DNA from: Telmatactis stephensoni
Lineage: Eukaryota > Cnidaria > Anthozoa > Actiniaria > Isophelliidae
Assembly (NCBI GenBank): GCA_029948255.1
Contig: JALIZF010001800.1
Location: 62,001 to 126,000, forward strand
Reading direction: 5' to 3'
DNA length: 64,000 nt
The notes beneath the pieces are model-generated. The model ran no database searches, was not told where the DNA came from, and saw only the letters and a program-made list of their open reading frames with translations. Position numbers and translations under genes: made by a program. Shown here piece by piece: positions 21,148 through 32,900 of the stretch (within the stretch, counting starts at the first letter, position 1; each line of letters begins with the position of its first letter).

Positions 21148-24100
21148 CTAATTTAGATTAAAATTTTGTATGATTTCTTTTCTTAAAACCTCACGTTGTT
21201 CGTTTGTTATCCTTGCATCAGGATATTCATAAAATGTCTGCAGTCTAACAATGTCCAGGAGCTGCACGTGTGCAAGCTGTTCGTTCAATTTTCTAATAAA
21301 ACTAAAAAACCTGTCTTCAAACAAGCTCTTTATATCCACAATTTCGAGCACATCTTCTTCTTCCAAACATGTGGTCATTGCTGTGCGGACCTTCTCAAGA
21401 TGACTCAACACCTCTTGACCACACCCTAGATACCCTTTACAAACAAGGAAACGTTCTGGGTGCCACAGGTAGCCCACAACTGGCTTTACGAAGGTTACTT
21501 GCTGGAATACGCGATGTAAGACAAAAAGAAGGCCAACAGTAAAACGTGTTAAAGATGTGAAAACACGACAAACCAATGTACCACCAGGACATAAAACCTT
21601 GAGTCCACTAATGCAGCTTTCTAGGAAATCTTTCTTGGACAGTAATTCTACAGGTTGACTGACATTCTTCCAGGGGTAAGGGGGAATTGAGTTAAAATGT
21701 GGTACAATGAACAGTTCAACTAGCTGAGGTTTCTCCTTGTCTTCCATGCTCTCTATGACACTACAGTTATCTACTCTGATGTCTTGGGATTCAAGATAAC
21801 TGGCAAAGCAATTACAAGGTGAATACAAGTTCATCACCATTGCTTTGGTATCTCGTTTATCATCTGTAAACCTTACAAGACGATCTAGAACTGCAGTAGA
21901 ATAAGCACAGCAGTAAGAACAAACTTCATTGTCAGTTGTAAATGGAGGAGATGCTTGTTGTAATTGAACCAATGAATTTTCCTGCGAGGAATCCAAGATA
22001 GAAGCTCTCTCCATTGCAGTATTCAAAGTGGTAATGTAATATGATGAGCAGAAACGTGAATTCAAAACTTTCTTGATGCTTTTCCCAACTGTGATAGTGA
22101 AGTTTAGCTCAGCCATGTCGTGTGTTTGAAGCAGCCACGGTACGTGGTCTGGTAAAAGTGGAATCAGTTGAATTCCATCATTTGTCTGGGACAGCCCTAA
22201 AATAGGGGTAAAAACGAAACTATTGACTGTGTTTCAATTTCATTCCGAGACTTTTACACTTATATCATTTCCTACAAATTTAGAGACTCTAAAAAAACAG
22301 AATTCAACAAAAATTATAGATTTAAAGACACTATACAGTTGCCTACTGGGTTGGGTTGTGGTTGACCTGGGTTGACCTGAGTTGTGGGGACCTGACATAA
22401 ATTGTGGAGCCCTGCATTTCAGGAAACTGTGTTGTAAGGAATTGACTTGCAAACACCTGCATTATGAAGACCAGAGTAAAGGTGTCCTGTGTTATGAGGA
22501 CCTGAGTTATGGGCACCTGAGTTATGGGGACCTGAGTTATGGGGACCTGAGTTGTGGGGACCTGAGTTGTGGGGACCTGAGTTGTGGGGACCTGAGTTAT
22601 GGGCACCTGAGTTATGAGGACCTGAGTTATGGGCACCTGAGTTATGGGAGCCTGAGTTATGGGCACCTGAGTTATGGGCACCTGAGTTATGGGGACCTGA
22701 GTTATGGGGACCTAGGTTGTGGGGACCTGAGTTACGAGGACCTGAGTTATGGGGACCTGAGTTATGGGGACCTGAGTTATGAGGACCTGAGTTATGGGCA
22801 CCTGAGTTATGGTGGCCTGAGTTATGGGGACCTGAGTTATGAGGACCTGAGTTATGGGGATCTGAGTTATGGGGACATGAGTTATGGGGGCCTGAGTTAT
22901 GGGGGCCTGAGTTATGGGGGCCTGAGTTATGGGGACCTGAGTTATGGGGGCCTGAGTTATGGGGACCTGAGTTATGGGCAACTGAGTAATGGTGGCCTGA
23001 GTTATGGGGGCCTGAGTTGTGGGGACCTGAGTTATGGGCACCTGAGTTATGGGCACCTGAGTTATGGGGGCCTGAGTTATGGGGACCTGAGTTATGGGCA
23101 ACTGAGTAATGGGGGCCTGAGTTATGGGGACCTGCATTGTGGGGTCCAGAGTTATTCTTTTTCTCCAATGTATAAATTCAAGAGGTTTTCAAGGACTTTG
23201 AACACAACTGGAAAAAATCCAAGGACTTTTTCAGGCACTCTTGGAAACATAAATGAAATTCCAGGAGTTTTCATGGATTTAAGGAGTAACACAAACCCTG
23301 ATAGTATTAAAAGTTGTAATGCAATAGTTTTCAACAGTGACTAATTGCAGCAACTTTTTTTATAAATGGGCATCCATTAATTGATGTTGTTGAAACATGT
23401 TTCTTAACAGTTTTGTCAACCAGGAAACAATTTACAGATAATTTGTTTATCAAAATATATTTCCTCATTTAGCAAGCACTTATTGCTGGGTTTCATCCAT
23501 TCCTTTGGGAATCAAAAGATAAAGAACCGGTAGCCATGTTGGATGAACAAACAACTGATGCTAATAAGAAATCTTTTGTTGAAGTTCATCAAAGATGGCT
23601 GCCGTGATGTCACATGCAACCCAAGAATAAAGGTTCAAATGTTTATAATAGCCTTTTACACACAACTACAAAGTGAAATACCTGTTAAACTTGTACAGCC
23701 TGATGGATTAAATGCAAACACTGCATGTTCTTCTTTGATGGAATCCAGCCAGCTGTTGTCATGGTGATGTATGTCATTATAGGTCCCAGTCTTTTTCCTG
23801 TTACTGTACTGTTCATTTGCATTGACGTCACTGGCTTGCAAGTGCTGTATACCATTTAAATAACACCCACTAATGATGCGGTCAGAGTCCTTTAAAGGTC
23901 TTACATTGAAGAGATTGCCATAGTGTAATGCCACTTGTTTCCTCATCTGAAATATGTATTGTTTCTCCTCTTTATCCATGTGATAAAAATGTTGGATATT
24001 TTCCATGATCTCATGTTTTTGCTTTTCAATAAAAAAGTGTTGACATTCCAAAAGTTTTTCAATGAACTGTGATGGAATTAGCTTCAAAGGAAATAGTGCT

Positions 24101-27100
24101 TTCTCAGGGGTTCTACTTTTGTAAGCACTGGCATGCACTATGTCTTGGTATTCCATGGGTAAAGTTCCACAATAATCTATACACACTACATAGACTTCAG
24201 AGTTGCCACCTTTGCTAGTTCCTGAGAAACAAATGTAAATATGTGTGTTAAAGACCCATCTGCATATAATGATATTTTCTATGGCAAATGGATTTGCCCA
24301 AGTTAAAAAAAATTCACCTGACAACTTTCTTGTGCTATGTCTGGATGATTTTCATGCACCAGACAGCACATGACTAAAAAGTATTTAAATGTGGCCATCT
24401 TTACAGTGCAAAATGCTTTGGTTGAAGACCGCGGGGATCTTTATTGTACTGAAATTTTCTTTGACAAATTAATCATAATCATGAGCAAACTTCATAAGAC
24501 AAATTTTCTTACACACTGTAAAAAGCAAATTAATAGGCCAGCTTTTCAACAAAATAAATAATGTAACTATTTCTTATATGAAATTTGGTTATATTTTCTT
24601 ATAAGCATTACATAGGCAAAAATATTGCAATATAAAAAATATTTAAAACAGCTTCACTGTTCTTAGCGATTACCCAGGCTTCAGCCTTTAATCTTAAAGA
24701 ACTAATAAAATAAATTATATCCTTTCATCAAACTGTATGTCAGTGCAGCATGATATATATTTCTCACACACGTATTATGACAGTTGAAATGTGTGCACAC
24801 ACTGGAATTGTAATTGTTTGTTGTCGTTTGTAATCATTTGTTTATTCCCTGAAGATGGATCTATCAATCCAAAAGCTTGGAAATTATGTATTGAAAACAA
24901 ATAACATAGACGAAGCATAACTGTGAAATATAATAAAAAATGTTTCTGCTGAGGTGGGAAGTACGCTTTTACTCAAAATGACAGTACACCTTTTGAACTT
25001 GCTGCCAGTCTTCATGCACATGGCATCTTAGATTTGAGGATTTCCTCCCAAACACCTTAGTTGAATCAGTTGTACCATGTAAAAAAGAAAACATATTGAC
25101 AGCAACATTGCTATTTGATTCTCAAACCAAAAGTACAGAAGCCAGAAATCTTCTTGTTTTGCATACTGTAACGTTGCAAAGGGCCTGTATTTTTCAATGC
25201 TGATAAAAATTCATCTACATATGTAAACAGGTGGAGAATAGATTGCAGTATACCATGACTGACATCACACTCATTGTGATCAAGGCTCTAGGGTGATTTG
25301 AAAAGGTAAACTGTGAATACACAGAGATTTGTAATGTTGCAGGGTTCCCAGTCTTCTAGTATTCATAACCTGACAATATCCTGGCCTTGAATTTTTCTAA
25401 CTTCCCTGACTTGTCAAGGACAGTGGGAACACTGATCAAAGTTGTATCATGTCACACCTTGACACCTTGTTGTGCAGAATGTCAGCCTGGATAGTGACTG
25501 ACTTTGCATTCATTTAGGCCATTCATACAAATGAAAATAAGAGACATCTCATTGTAGACACAATGTAAGTAAGATGCAAGCTTTCTAATATAACAATAGA
25601 GTTGATGTTCGCGGGCGTAAATGTGTTTTTGGCCCGACTCAGGCTCATTTTAGCCCGAGCGAAGCGAGTTAAAATGAGCACTGAGAAGGGCCAAAAACAC
25701 ATTTACGCCCAAGAACATCAACTCTATTACTATTATTATAACTTTATAGGGCATTTACAAAACGAATAAACGACTACATATTCTAAAAAAACGACTTCAC
25801 GTCGGTGTTTATTTCATAAATTTACTTGCCGAGTTCACAAATGATTCTTAAGTAGCTTGGACTAAAATAGTTTTTGTCGAAATATGTTTATACAATAAAG
25901 GTGAAATGGTAAAATAGTGCAAAAATGCAAATATAGTCATTTTGGTAGTTGGGCATAAATGCTTCAAGGGAACTTGTCTCATTTGAAAGACTTAAGCTTA
26001 CATTGACTTCGGCGCCTGAGAACGGCGTTGCTTGATCCACTTTCAACTTCACTCGATGTTGTAAATGGCTACTAAGCAGATTTAATGCCAGTCAAGGCAC
26101 TTGGTGTAAGGTCTGTTTTCTTTTTTGAGTGAACTTCGGCGTAAAAACGGCGTAAAATATTATTCAACTCAATTGGACATACAGTGTTTACGTCGTCTCT
26201 TCCAGGTTTGAACACCACTGAATTTTTTCAGTCCCCATAAAATTTGATTTTTAGTATTTTTCGGAACCGACTGCTCTTCAACCTTGTTTAAATCTTCTTT
26301 CCCGAGTTCTGATGACTGATTTTTTGTTCTTCTAACAATTCTTCTGCCATTTTTCCTTGATTTTGTAAGCACAACTTGAGACTATGCAAGGTTGAAAACG
26401 GCGCCAAGCTTGTTGGCATTTGAGTGGTTTCCCTCATTTCATTGGCTAAACAGATTATTTTCCCTGTTTCTTATTGGCTGACGGCAGCGGGCTAAAATCT
26501 ATTTTAGCCCGCTGATTTTCCCATTTTAGCCCGCAAAATGCGCCACAATGCCCTATAAAGTTATAATAATATACAGTAAACCATAATCAAATTATTAAAA
26601 TTTTTAGTCCTACTGTTAAAAGTGAACAAAATAAGAATTAACAGCTCAAAACACAGTTCCTCACTATGTTATGTCTTGGGCTAAAAGTGCTGTTTGTTTA
26701 TACAGAGAGGTTTGTGTCTTATCTAAGTTGTCTAATTAAGATAAGACAAATCTTATTTTTCCTTCCTTAAAATTTGGCCGTATTTTGATCAATGCTCTAG
26801 CTAGAGCGACTTGAAATCTATAAAACGTAAGCTCTGATTATGCAGAGATTTGTGATTATTTCTTACCAGGTTTGATGAGATGTACCTCTTGAAAAAGACA
26901 GCACAAGAGATACAACATGCCAATCATGTGATACTCCAGTGCTGTGAACATCTTGAACACATAGTTACCACCCTGGCATAGAATTTCAATGGCTGAGAGT
27001 GTTTCACAAAATATCAGCTGACCAACTACTTGTTCCTGTTCACCAGGGTCATCGGCACAATTGATGCTTCCATCAGCTGTTACCTGATTAGATAAATACA

Positions 27101-29308
27101 ATATATTAATATGTAATTAGGCTTAGTTTATACATGATATCTAATACTCTATGTTCACATTAACCACAGAAAACTGTGGATTGAAAGCAATAATTGCTCA
27201 TTGAAGCAAGCCATTTCAATATAACTGCTACAGTCACTGATTGTTGGAACAATATCTATCTCTATGATTGCAATAGCTGTGATTGCTGACTGCTGTAGTT
27301 GTTTGCTAGTGAAGTTTCCATATGATGGTTGTATTCACTGAACACACTTGTCTACAATGTAACATGTAGCAATCATAGTGATTAATATACTGTATGGAAA
27401 CCAAAGTTTACATTCCATCATTTGTACATGTATTAACACATGGCCAGTCATATCACATAACTGGTGGTTTGGAATAATTACAGGGTGTGCACTGGTAATT
27501 ACTGTTGCTACTCATTTATTTAATAATTATTGCTACTAAATAAATTTGGTTAGGGGGGCATGCCAATAGACATCTTTGGGAATCAGAAGAATTATTGTCA
27601 CTTCCCACTTTGGGGGAGCATGATTGAAGCCCTTTTGACGTGGAGCAGTGATTAGTTTTAGAGAGATAACAACTAGAACCAAGATAACTAATGCTAGCTC
27701 TCTTGCTAGAACATAATTTATAGCTTTTTGTGAGAGAGGAACATTCCCTCAAGGACTGACTCTATGAATGTCCAGTTATATAAATGGTGTTTATGTTTTA
27801 GCCGATGTTTTTCTAATGTTCTAGACAATAGATAGACCCAACAACTAAGGTTTAAACATCATTCAAATATGCTATGTCTAGATGCCCGGCAGCCAGTCAC
27901 AACCTTCAAAAGACTAAAATGCCCGGCAGTCTGAATATTTTTACAAAAATCAATAAAACAACTAAGATTCAAAGCATCGAACCCTTCTATCTTATTGTTT
28001 AGAAATGTCAAGCACTTGTTGTGAGCTCAACGGATTTGAAACTGAGCAAATTCTTTGACCTGGGCACAGAGTATGAAACACTCATTTGAGGCACTTAGAA
28101 AAATTTGCACGGTTGACGATTGCCGGTCACAACATTCAAAACTTGTAGTAAATGCCTGGCAGTCAGATTTTTTTTACAAAAATTAATAAAAAAAAATTTA
28201 GATTCAAGGCATTGATTCCCTCTATCTTTGTTGGAATCGATGCCTTGAATCTAATTTTTTTATTGATTTTTGTAAAAAAAATCTGACTGCCAGGCATTTA
28301 CTACTTTGAATGTTGTGACTGGCAGTTCATGACAAGTGCTTGCCATTTCTAAACAAAGAAGAAGGGTTCAATGCTTTGAATCTTAGTTGTTTTATGGATT
28401 TTTGTAACAAATTTCAGACTGCCGGGCATTTAGTCTTTTGAAGGTTGTGACCGGCTGCCAGGCATCTAGACACAGCGATTCAAATAATCAACTCTAAGCA
28501 TCCTGCTGCATGTGTCTGGCAAAATTTCTAACAAAACAACATTTTCAAGGCTTTTGTGGAAGCAAGAAAAAGCAACATAATAGCTACCATATAAACATAA
28601 TAGTTACCATATGAACAGATCCCATAAGTTGTTGACAATTTTCCTTCAGGGATTTAAGATTCTTCAAATTCATGAGATCTCCTGTTCCATCACAACCAAA
28701 GTCCCAGTGTTCCATTGTCTCCAGAATAAACGAATCATCATCAAGCATAGCATTAAGATCGTTGCCTTCATAATAAGGGTTAAGAGTTGTGCCAAGCCAC
28801 TTCCAATGAACTTGGGCACATTATTCTTCAAGTAATGGTTCAGACTTGCAATAAATGCACCAGGGGCCTCACACAAGTGAACTGAGTTGAGCTCTTTTTT
28901 CTCAATGGACTGTGTTGGTATTAGCTCATACGTTCTTATAATCTCATGGAATTTGGCCCACGCCTGAGTACACATTTCTGCACATGCCTGCTCTCTCAAA
29001 CTCCTGACTACAAATCCTGCTTTATGCATTCGTCTAGTATGTTGATGCCACTGTTCAATGTCCATGTCATTCAAAAGACTTTTCGTTGAGTTTAAGTCTT
29101 CCTTGAAAACTAGAAACTCAGCAATCGTGAAAGGTTCTTCCTTGAAAAGATAGTCGCTGCCAGGCAGTGTCCATGTTTGTTGTTTATCTTTCAGTGTGAA
29201 TTTCTTGTTAAACAGTTGAGTTATTTCATGGCGTATAGAAGAAGCTGTATCTTCAGCCAGAAATTCGTTACGAGGTTGAAAAACTTTTCTTCTTCTTTTT
29301 CGAGACAT
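21148..29308 (-). CDS. CMTR2: CMTR2 cap-2 mRNA 2'-O-methyltransferase (4 exons, one frameshift)
   Basis: Exons in gene order: 29308-28608, 27083-26867, 24221-23682, 22196-21148; all junctions are GT-AG and in phase. CMTR2 methylates the ribose of the second transcribed nucleotide of capped mRNA. Seen: Lys119 in AWAKFHEI, SAM motif CEAPGAF (146-152), then in exon 2 VTADGSINC with the catalytic-type Asp and GGNYVFKMF with a Lys, which together fit the K-D-K of FtsJ/RrmJ-type enzymes. The last exon holds the second, degenerate Rossmann-like domain (VCRVFTSLTRFTVGLLFVLH). Length would be about 834 aa against about 770 in mammals. Oddity: after residue 163 (28818-28819) the frame shifts; a TGTG where one TG would keep the frame is the simplest reading. 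Left as is, translation ends after 212 residues. The other exons are undamaged. Introns hold a 15-bp minisatellite and foldback elements. Confidence 0.9.
22365..23153. repeat. 15-bp minisatellite in CMTR2 intron 3
   Basis: About 50 copies of a 15-bp unit close to GGACCTGAGTTATGG, with variants GGGCACCTGAGTTAT and GGGGGCCTGAG. Because 15 is a multiple of 3 and the unit has few stops, several frames on both strands stay open and spell pentapeptide arrays (YGDLS, PITQV, NSGPH). They begin and end at the repeat edges and lie inside an intron, so they are not regarded as genes. Confidence 0.95.
24222..26866. other. CMTR2 intron 2, with foldback element at 25594-26573
   Basis: Apart from the element, no feature was recognised. 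25594-25729 is a near-perfect hairpin (AATAGAGTTGATGTTCG / ACATCAACTCTATT, inner GGCCAAAAACACATTTACGC). It joins a second pair of inverted termini, TATTATTATAACTTTATAGG at 25730 and CCTATAAAGTTATAATAATA at about 26552. The interior repeats TTTTAGCCCGC. Together these look like one MITE or one nested in another. Confidence 0.6.
27861..28488. mobile_element. Large foldback element in CMTR2 intron 1
   Basis: Outer arms GTCTAGATGCCCGGCAGCC and its inverse GGCTGCCAGGCATCTAGAC enclose inner arms (ACTAAGATTCAAAGCATCGA / AATGCTTTGAATCTTAGT), and a further palindrome centres near 28230. GCCCGGCAGTC-like units recur four times. No coding content. Arms of nearly 300 bp would form a long cruciform. Confidence 0.75.
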
Positions 29309-29980
29309 GATTTAGAGCGAACAAGAATCAAAATTCCAAACTCTTGTCAGCCATCTTGAATTTGCCAGGCCAGGCTGCTCAGTCCGAAATTATCAAAATC
29401 GATAATTACTGGGTTTCCTGTGCCAGAAAAAAGAATTGTTGTTTTTCTGTTTAATCAATTAATTTTGTTTGTTTCCTGTTCTTGATTCTGGTAAACGTTT
29501 TATTGCTATTCTACTTTTAACAAATAGAAATAAGTATGTGGCCATGGAGTTCCTGTGCTTGACTTTACCTAAGCCCGCGGAAGCGCGCGGTAAGATGATG
29601 TGTGAATATGCATGCGCGCGCCGACCAGGGCTCAATTTTAGCAACGGATTTCCCATACGAAAAGGTAAGTGCTTGCATACGCTATATTGAGAATTTTCAG
29701 TGGTAACAAAAAGTAACTGATCATATCATTCCAGAGTTTTGCACCGTTCGTTTGAAAATGAGCACAAAGGGGTCGCAAATCTGTCCGTGCATGACAGCGC
29801 GCGCAAAAACGTTTCTTGAGTAACAATGAAAGAGTCTCGCGTCAGACTGCGTATCAAACAAACAAATGCCATCACCAAGACAACGCTTCACTTTTTCACA
29901 AAAAGTTCTGAGAGAGGAGGTTGAACAAAAAGCTAGCCGTTAAAAATCACGAATTTTGAAACAAATTTAGAAAGTTGAGA
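29309..29980. promoter_or_regulatory. Head-to-head region between CMTR2 and kinase copy 2
   Basis: 672 bp separate the two start codons, so promoters for both genes probably lie here. From 29560 to 29640 it is relatively GC-rich (CCCGCGGAAGCGCGCGG, ATGCGCGCGCCGACC). A consensus donor (AAAAGGTAAGT at about 29660) could end a 5' untranslated exon of the kinase. From 29821 the sequence matches window position 1 onward, so the corresponding copy 1 promoter is mostly outside this window. Confidence 0.4.
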
Positions 29981-32900
29981 ATGTCACGAGTGCTACAAAC
30001 TATGTAAGTACAATGGTTGTCACGTGACTTGAGTTCTATGTGAAAAAAACGCAAAAAGTGAAAATATGGTCACTTTTCAACTGCGCTGTAGAAATGTTCT
30101 TCACGAAGCGTTTTTTCACACAAGACTATAAGGTTTTTCTAAGCTATCTTTACGTAAAAAGTGCCTTTATAGTTAGCTAGCGACAAATGCCGACTGTAAT
30201 GTTTTAATCGCTCTTTTGATATTTCATGCAGTTGTGGTTCAAAACGATCTTTGAAGACATCAAGTGACTTGAATTCTGAGACAACTCAGAAGAAAATCAT
30301 CGTCAGTATTCCTGGGAATAAAAAGGTAAGACGGTACAAAAACGTTTAAGCAATTAGCTTTTGCCTCCGATCACATGGCTACTTTGAAATAGCTAAACCT
30401 TTTATTTATGCTACTTTCATTTGCGTGCTTCAAAAACAACGTACCTTAGCCATCTAAAACCACCTATAAGCGATTTTTTGTCTTTTTTCTTCTAGTATGA
30501 GGCTTTCACAGCCCAATCTACTTGTATGAAAACTCAGGATTTGAAGAAACAAAAGAAGTCACGTGATGCAGAAGAAAAAACTCACGAGCAACCTACTACT
30601 GTTGCTCCAAAAAATCCTCAGCGAAAAATACTGGTCGCTAAAAGAGGTATTTAAAGTGCCATCATGTGAAAATATATATTATACGTATACAGTTACTTTT
30701 GCGAGATCGATTTATGCATAGGCTAGCTAGGGTACGTTTTTCGACTAACGTATTTCCCCAAAACAAAATGATGTGCAAACCTTGTTTAGCGTGGATGTTG
30801 CACAAACTGGCTCAGTATCCCCTAAAAACCATCGATCCTGTGCAATTATATCTTTACTACTCTTTTTAGCCTCTGAATCACGAAAGAGAAAATTCTTCTC
30901 CAAATATTTCCAAGGTGATCTGCTTGGAACGGGCTCTTTTGGAAAGGTGTATGAAGGGTTCAGGATCCAAGACCAGTTACCAGTGAGTTTTTTAATTATT
31001 GGCATGTGCTTGTTGCGTTTGTTTGATGTGATTGTTTGATGTGAAGCGATAAATGAATGAATGAATGAATGAATGAATGAATGAATGAATGAATGAATGA
31101 ATGAATGAATGAATGAATGAATGAATGAATGAATGAATGAATGAATGAATGAATGAATGAATGAATGAATGAATGAATGAATGAATGAATGAATGAATGA
31201 ATGAATGAATGAATGAATGAATGAATGAATGAATGAATGAATGAATGAATGAATGAATGAATGAATGAATGAATGAATGAATGAATGAATGAATGAATGA
31301 ATGAATGAATGAATGAATGAATGAATGAATGAATGAATGAATGAATGAATGAATGAATGAATGAATGAATGAATGAATGAATGAATGAATGAATGAATGA
31401 ATGAATGAATGAATGAATGAATGAATGAATGAATGAATGAATGACCTACAATGGATAAATAAATTCAATTAAATGAATCAACGAATTTTTTGATTTTCTA
31501 GGTTGCAATAAAACACCTACCTATAAAGAGTGCCAAAAAAGTTCAGGTAAACATTTCATTCCTTCACGAGCCCTAGTTTTTATTGCAGAACGCAGATAAG
31601 ACCAGTCTAGGGCCCAGTTGTTAACGCTAATCCTTGGTTAAAATGAATGGTTTTCTTTAGATTTATTCCTGGGTTAACGCTAATGGTAATGGGCCCAGTT
31701 CCTAGCTGTCTTTTCCATTCTTGTGGCGTGACATTTTGCCACATGTTACGAGAGGGGCGCCGCGGCCAAACAAGACCCTAATCCCATGAATTCGTATTCT
31801 TTCAGATTGATCCATATCGAAGCCTTCCCGCTGAGGTCTACTATCATCGTCATCTCCAACACCCCAACATTATTAAGCTACTTGATCACCACGTCTTTGA
31901 CGGCAATCACGTGCTAGTTCTGGAACGACCACGTGTTTCTACTGATCTGTTTGAGTACCTATTTCAACAAGATGATAATACCATCAGCGAGGAAGAAAGC
32001 AGAACAATATTCCGCCAATTGCTTGATGCTGTGGTTTACCTTGATGGACAAGATATCGTACACCATGATATCAAGTCAGAGAATATACTGATGGATCTCA
32101 GTGATGAAGGCAAAGTCAAATTGATTGATTTTGGTCTTGCATGCAACTCTACTAAAGAACCAATCACAAACTTCTTTGGTAAGTCGGGAATTAGCTACTT
32201 TACTCTTTCGTGTGACTTTCCATGGATGGCTAACGGGTCGCGCATGCTAATTTTTTTTCTAACGGTCACAAAATAAAAAAAAGGCTCTGATATACAATGT
32301 AATTTTTCTTGTGTAAACGTTGCGGGCAGCAGTTGCGTGTAGTTACAGAAGAAAACGTAAAATAAGTAGAACTCGATGATCGACTCGATACTGAAACTGC
32401 AATGATTGTGCGCATCTGTTACAGAAGTGAACATACTGCTGCACCTATGTACTACGTAGTTTTTTGCAGAAAAAATTGCATTGTATATCGTAACTTTTAT
32501 GAGCACTGCGTGGAGTATAGGGAGAAGTCGGTAGGTCAGGGTACACTTGAGCATGTTCGCTAGATCCTACCTTGCGAGAAGAAGAAAAACGTAGTTGCGC
32601 ATATGGTAGCTTGTCAAGTGATTATGAGTTAATTTCAATGCAAAGTTCTCTCGTCTTGTTCTAAATCACTAAACAAAATACAATACAATACACCTTGATT
32701 AGTTTTGTCTTACAGTAACAATGGTTTCTCAATTCCAGGTACTCCTGAGTACAGTCCCCCAGAATACCACAGCCGTCATCAGTACGATGGTGGCCAGGCA
32801 ACCGTATGGTCTCTAGGGTGTGTACTCTATGATATGCTGACAGGGGATCTTCCTTATGAGAGTGCTGAGCATGCAGCCTTACAGCCTCTAAAGCTAACCA

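Noticed and set aside
22382..23344. 320-codon plus-strand ORF of YGDLS units and minus-strand ORFs of 249 and 141 codons
   Set aside because: All are the 15-bp minisatellite in CMTR2 intron 3; the open frames on both strands follow from a unit length divisible by three.
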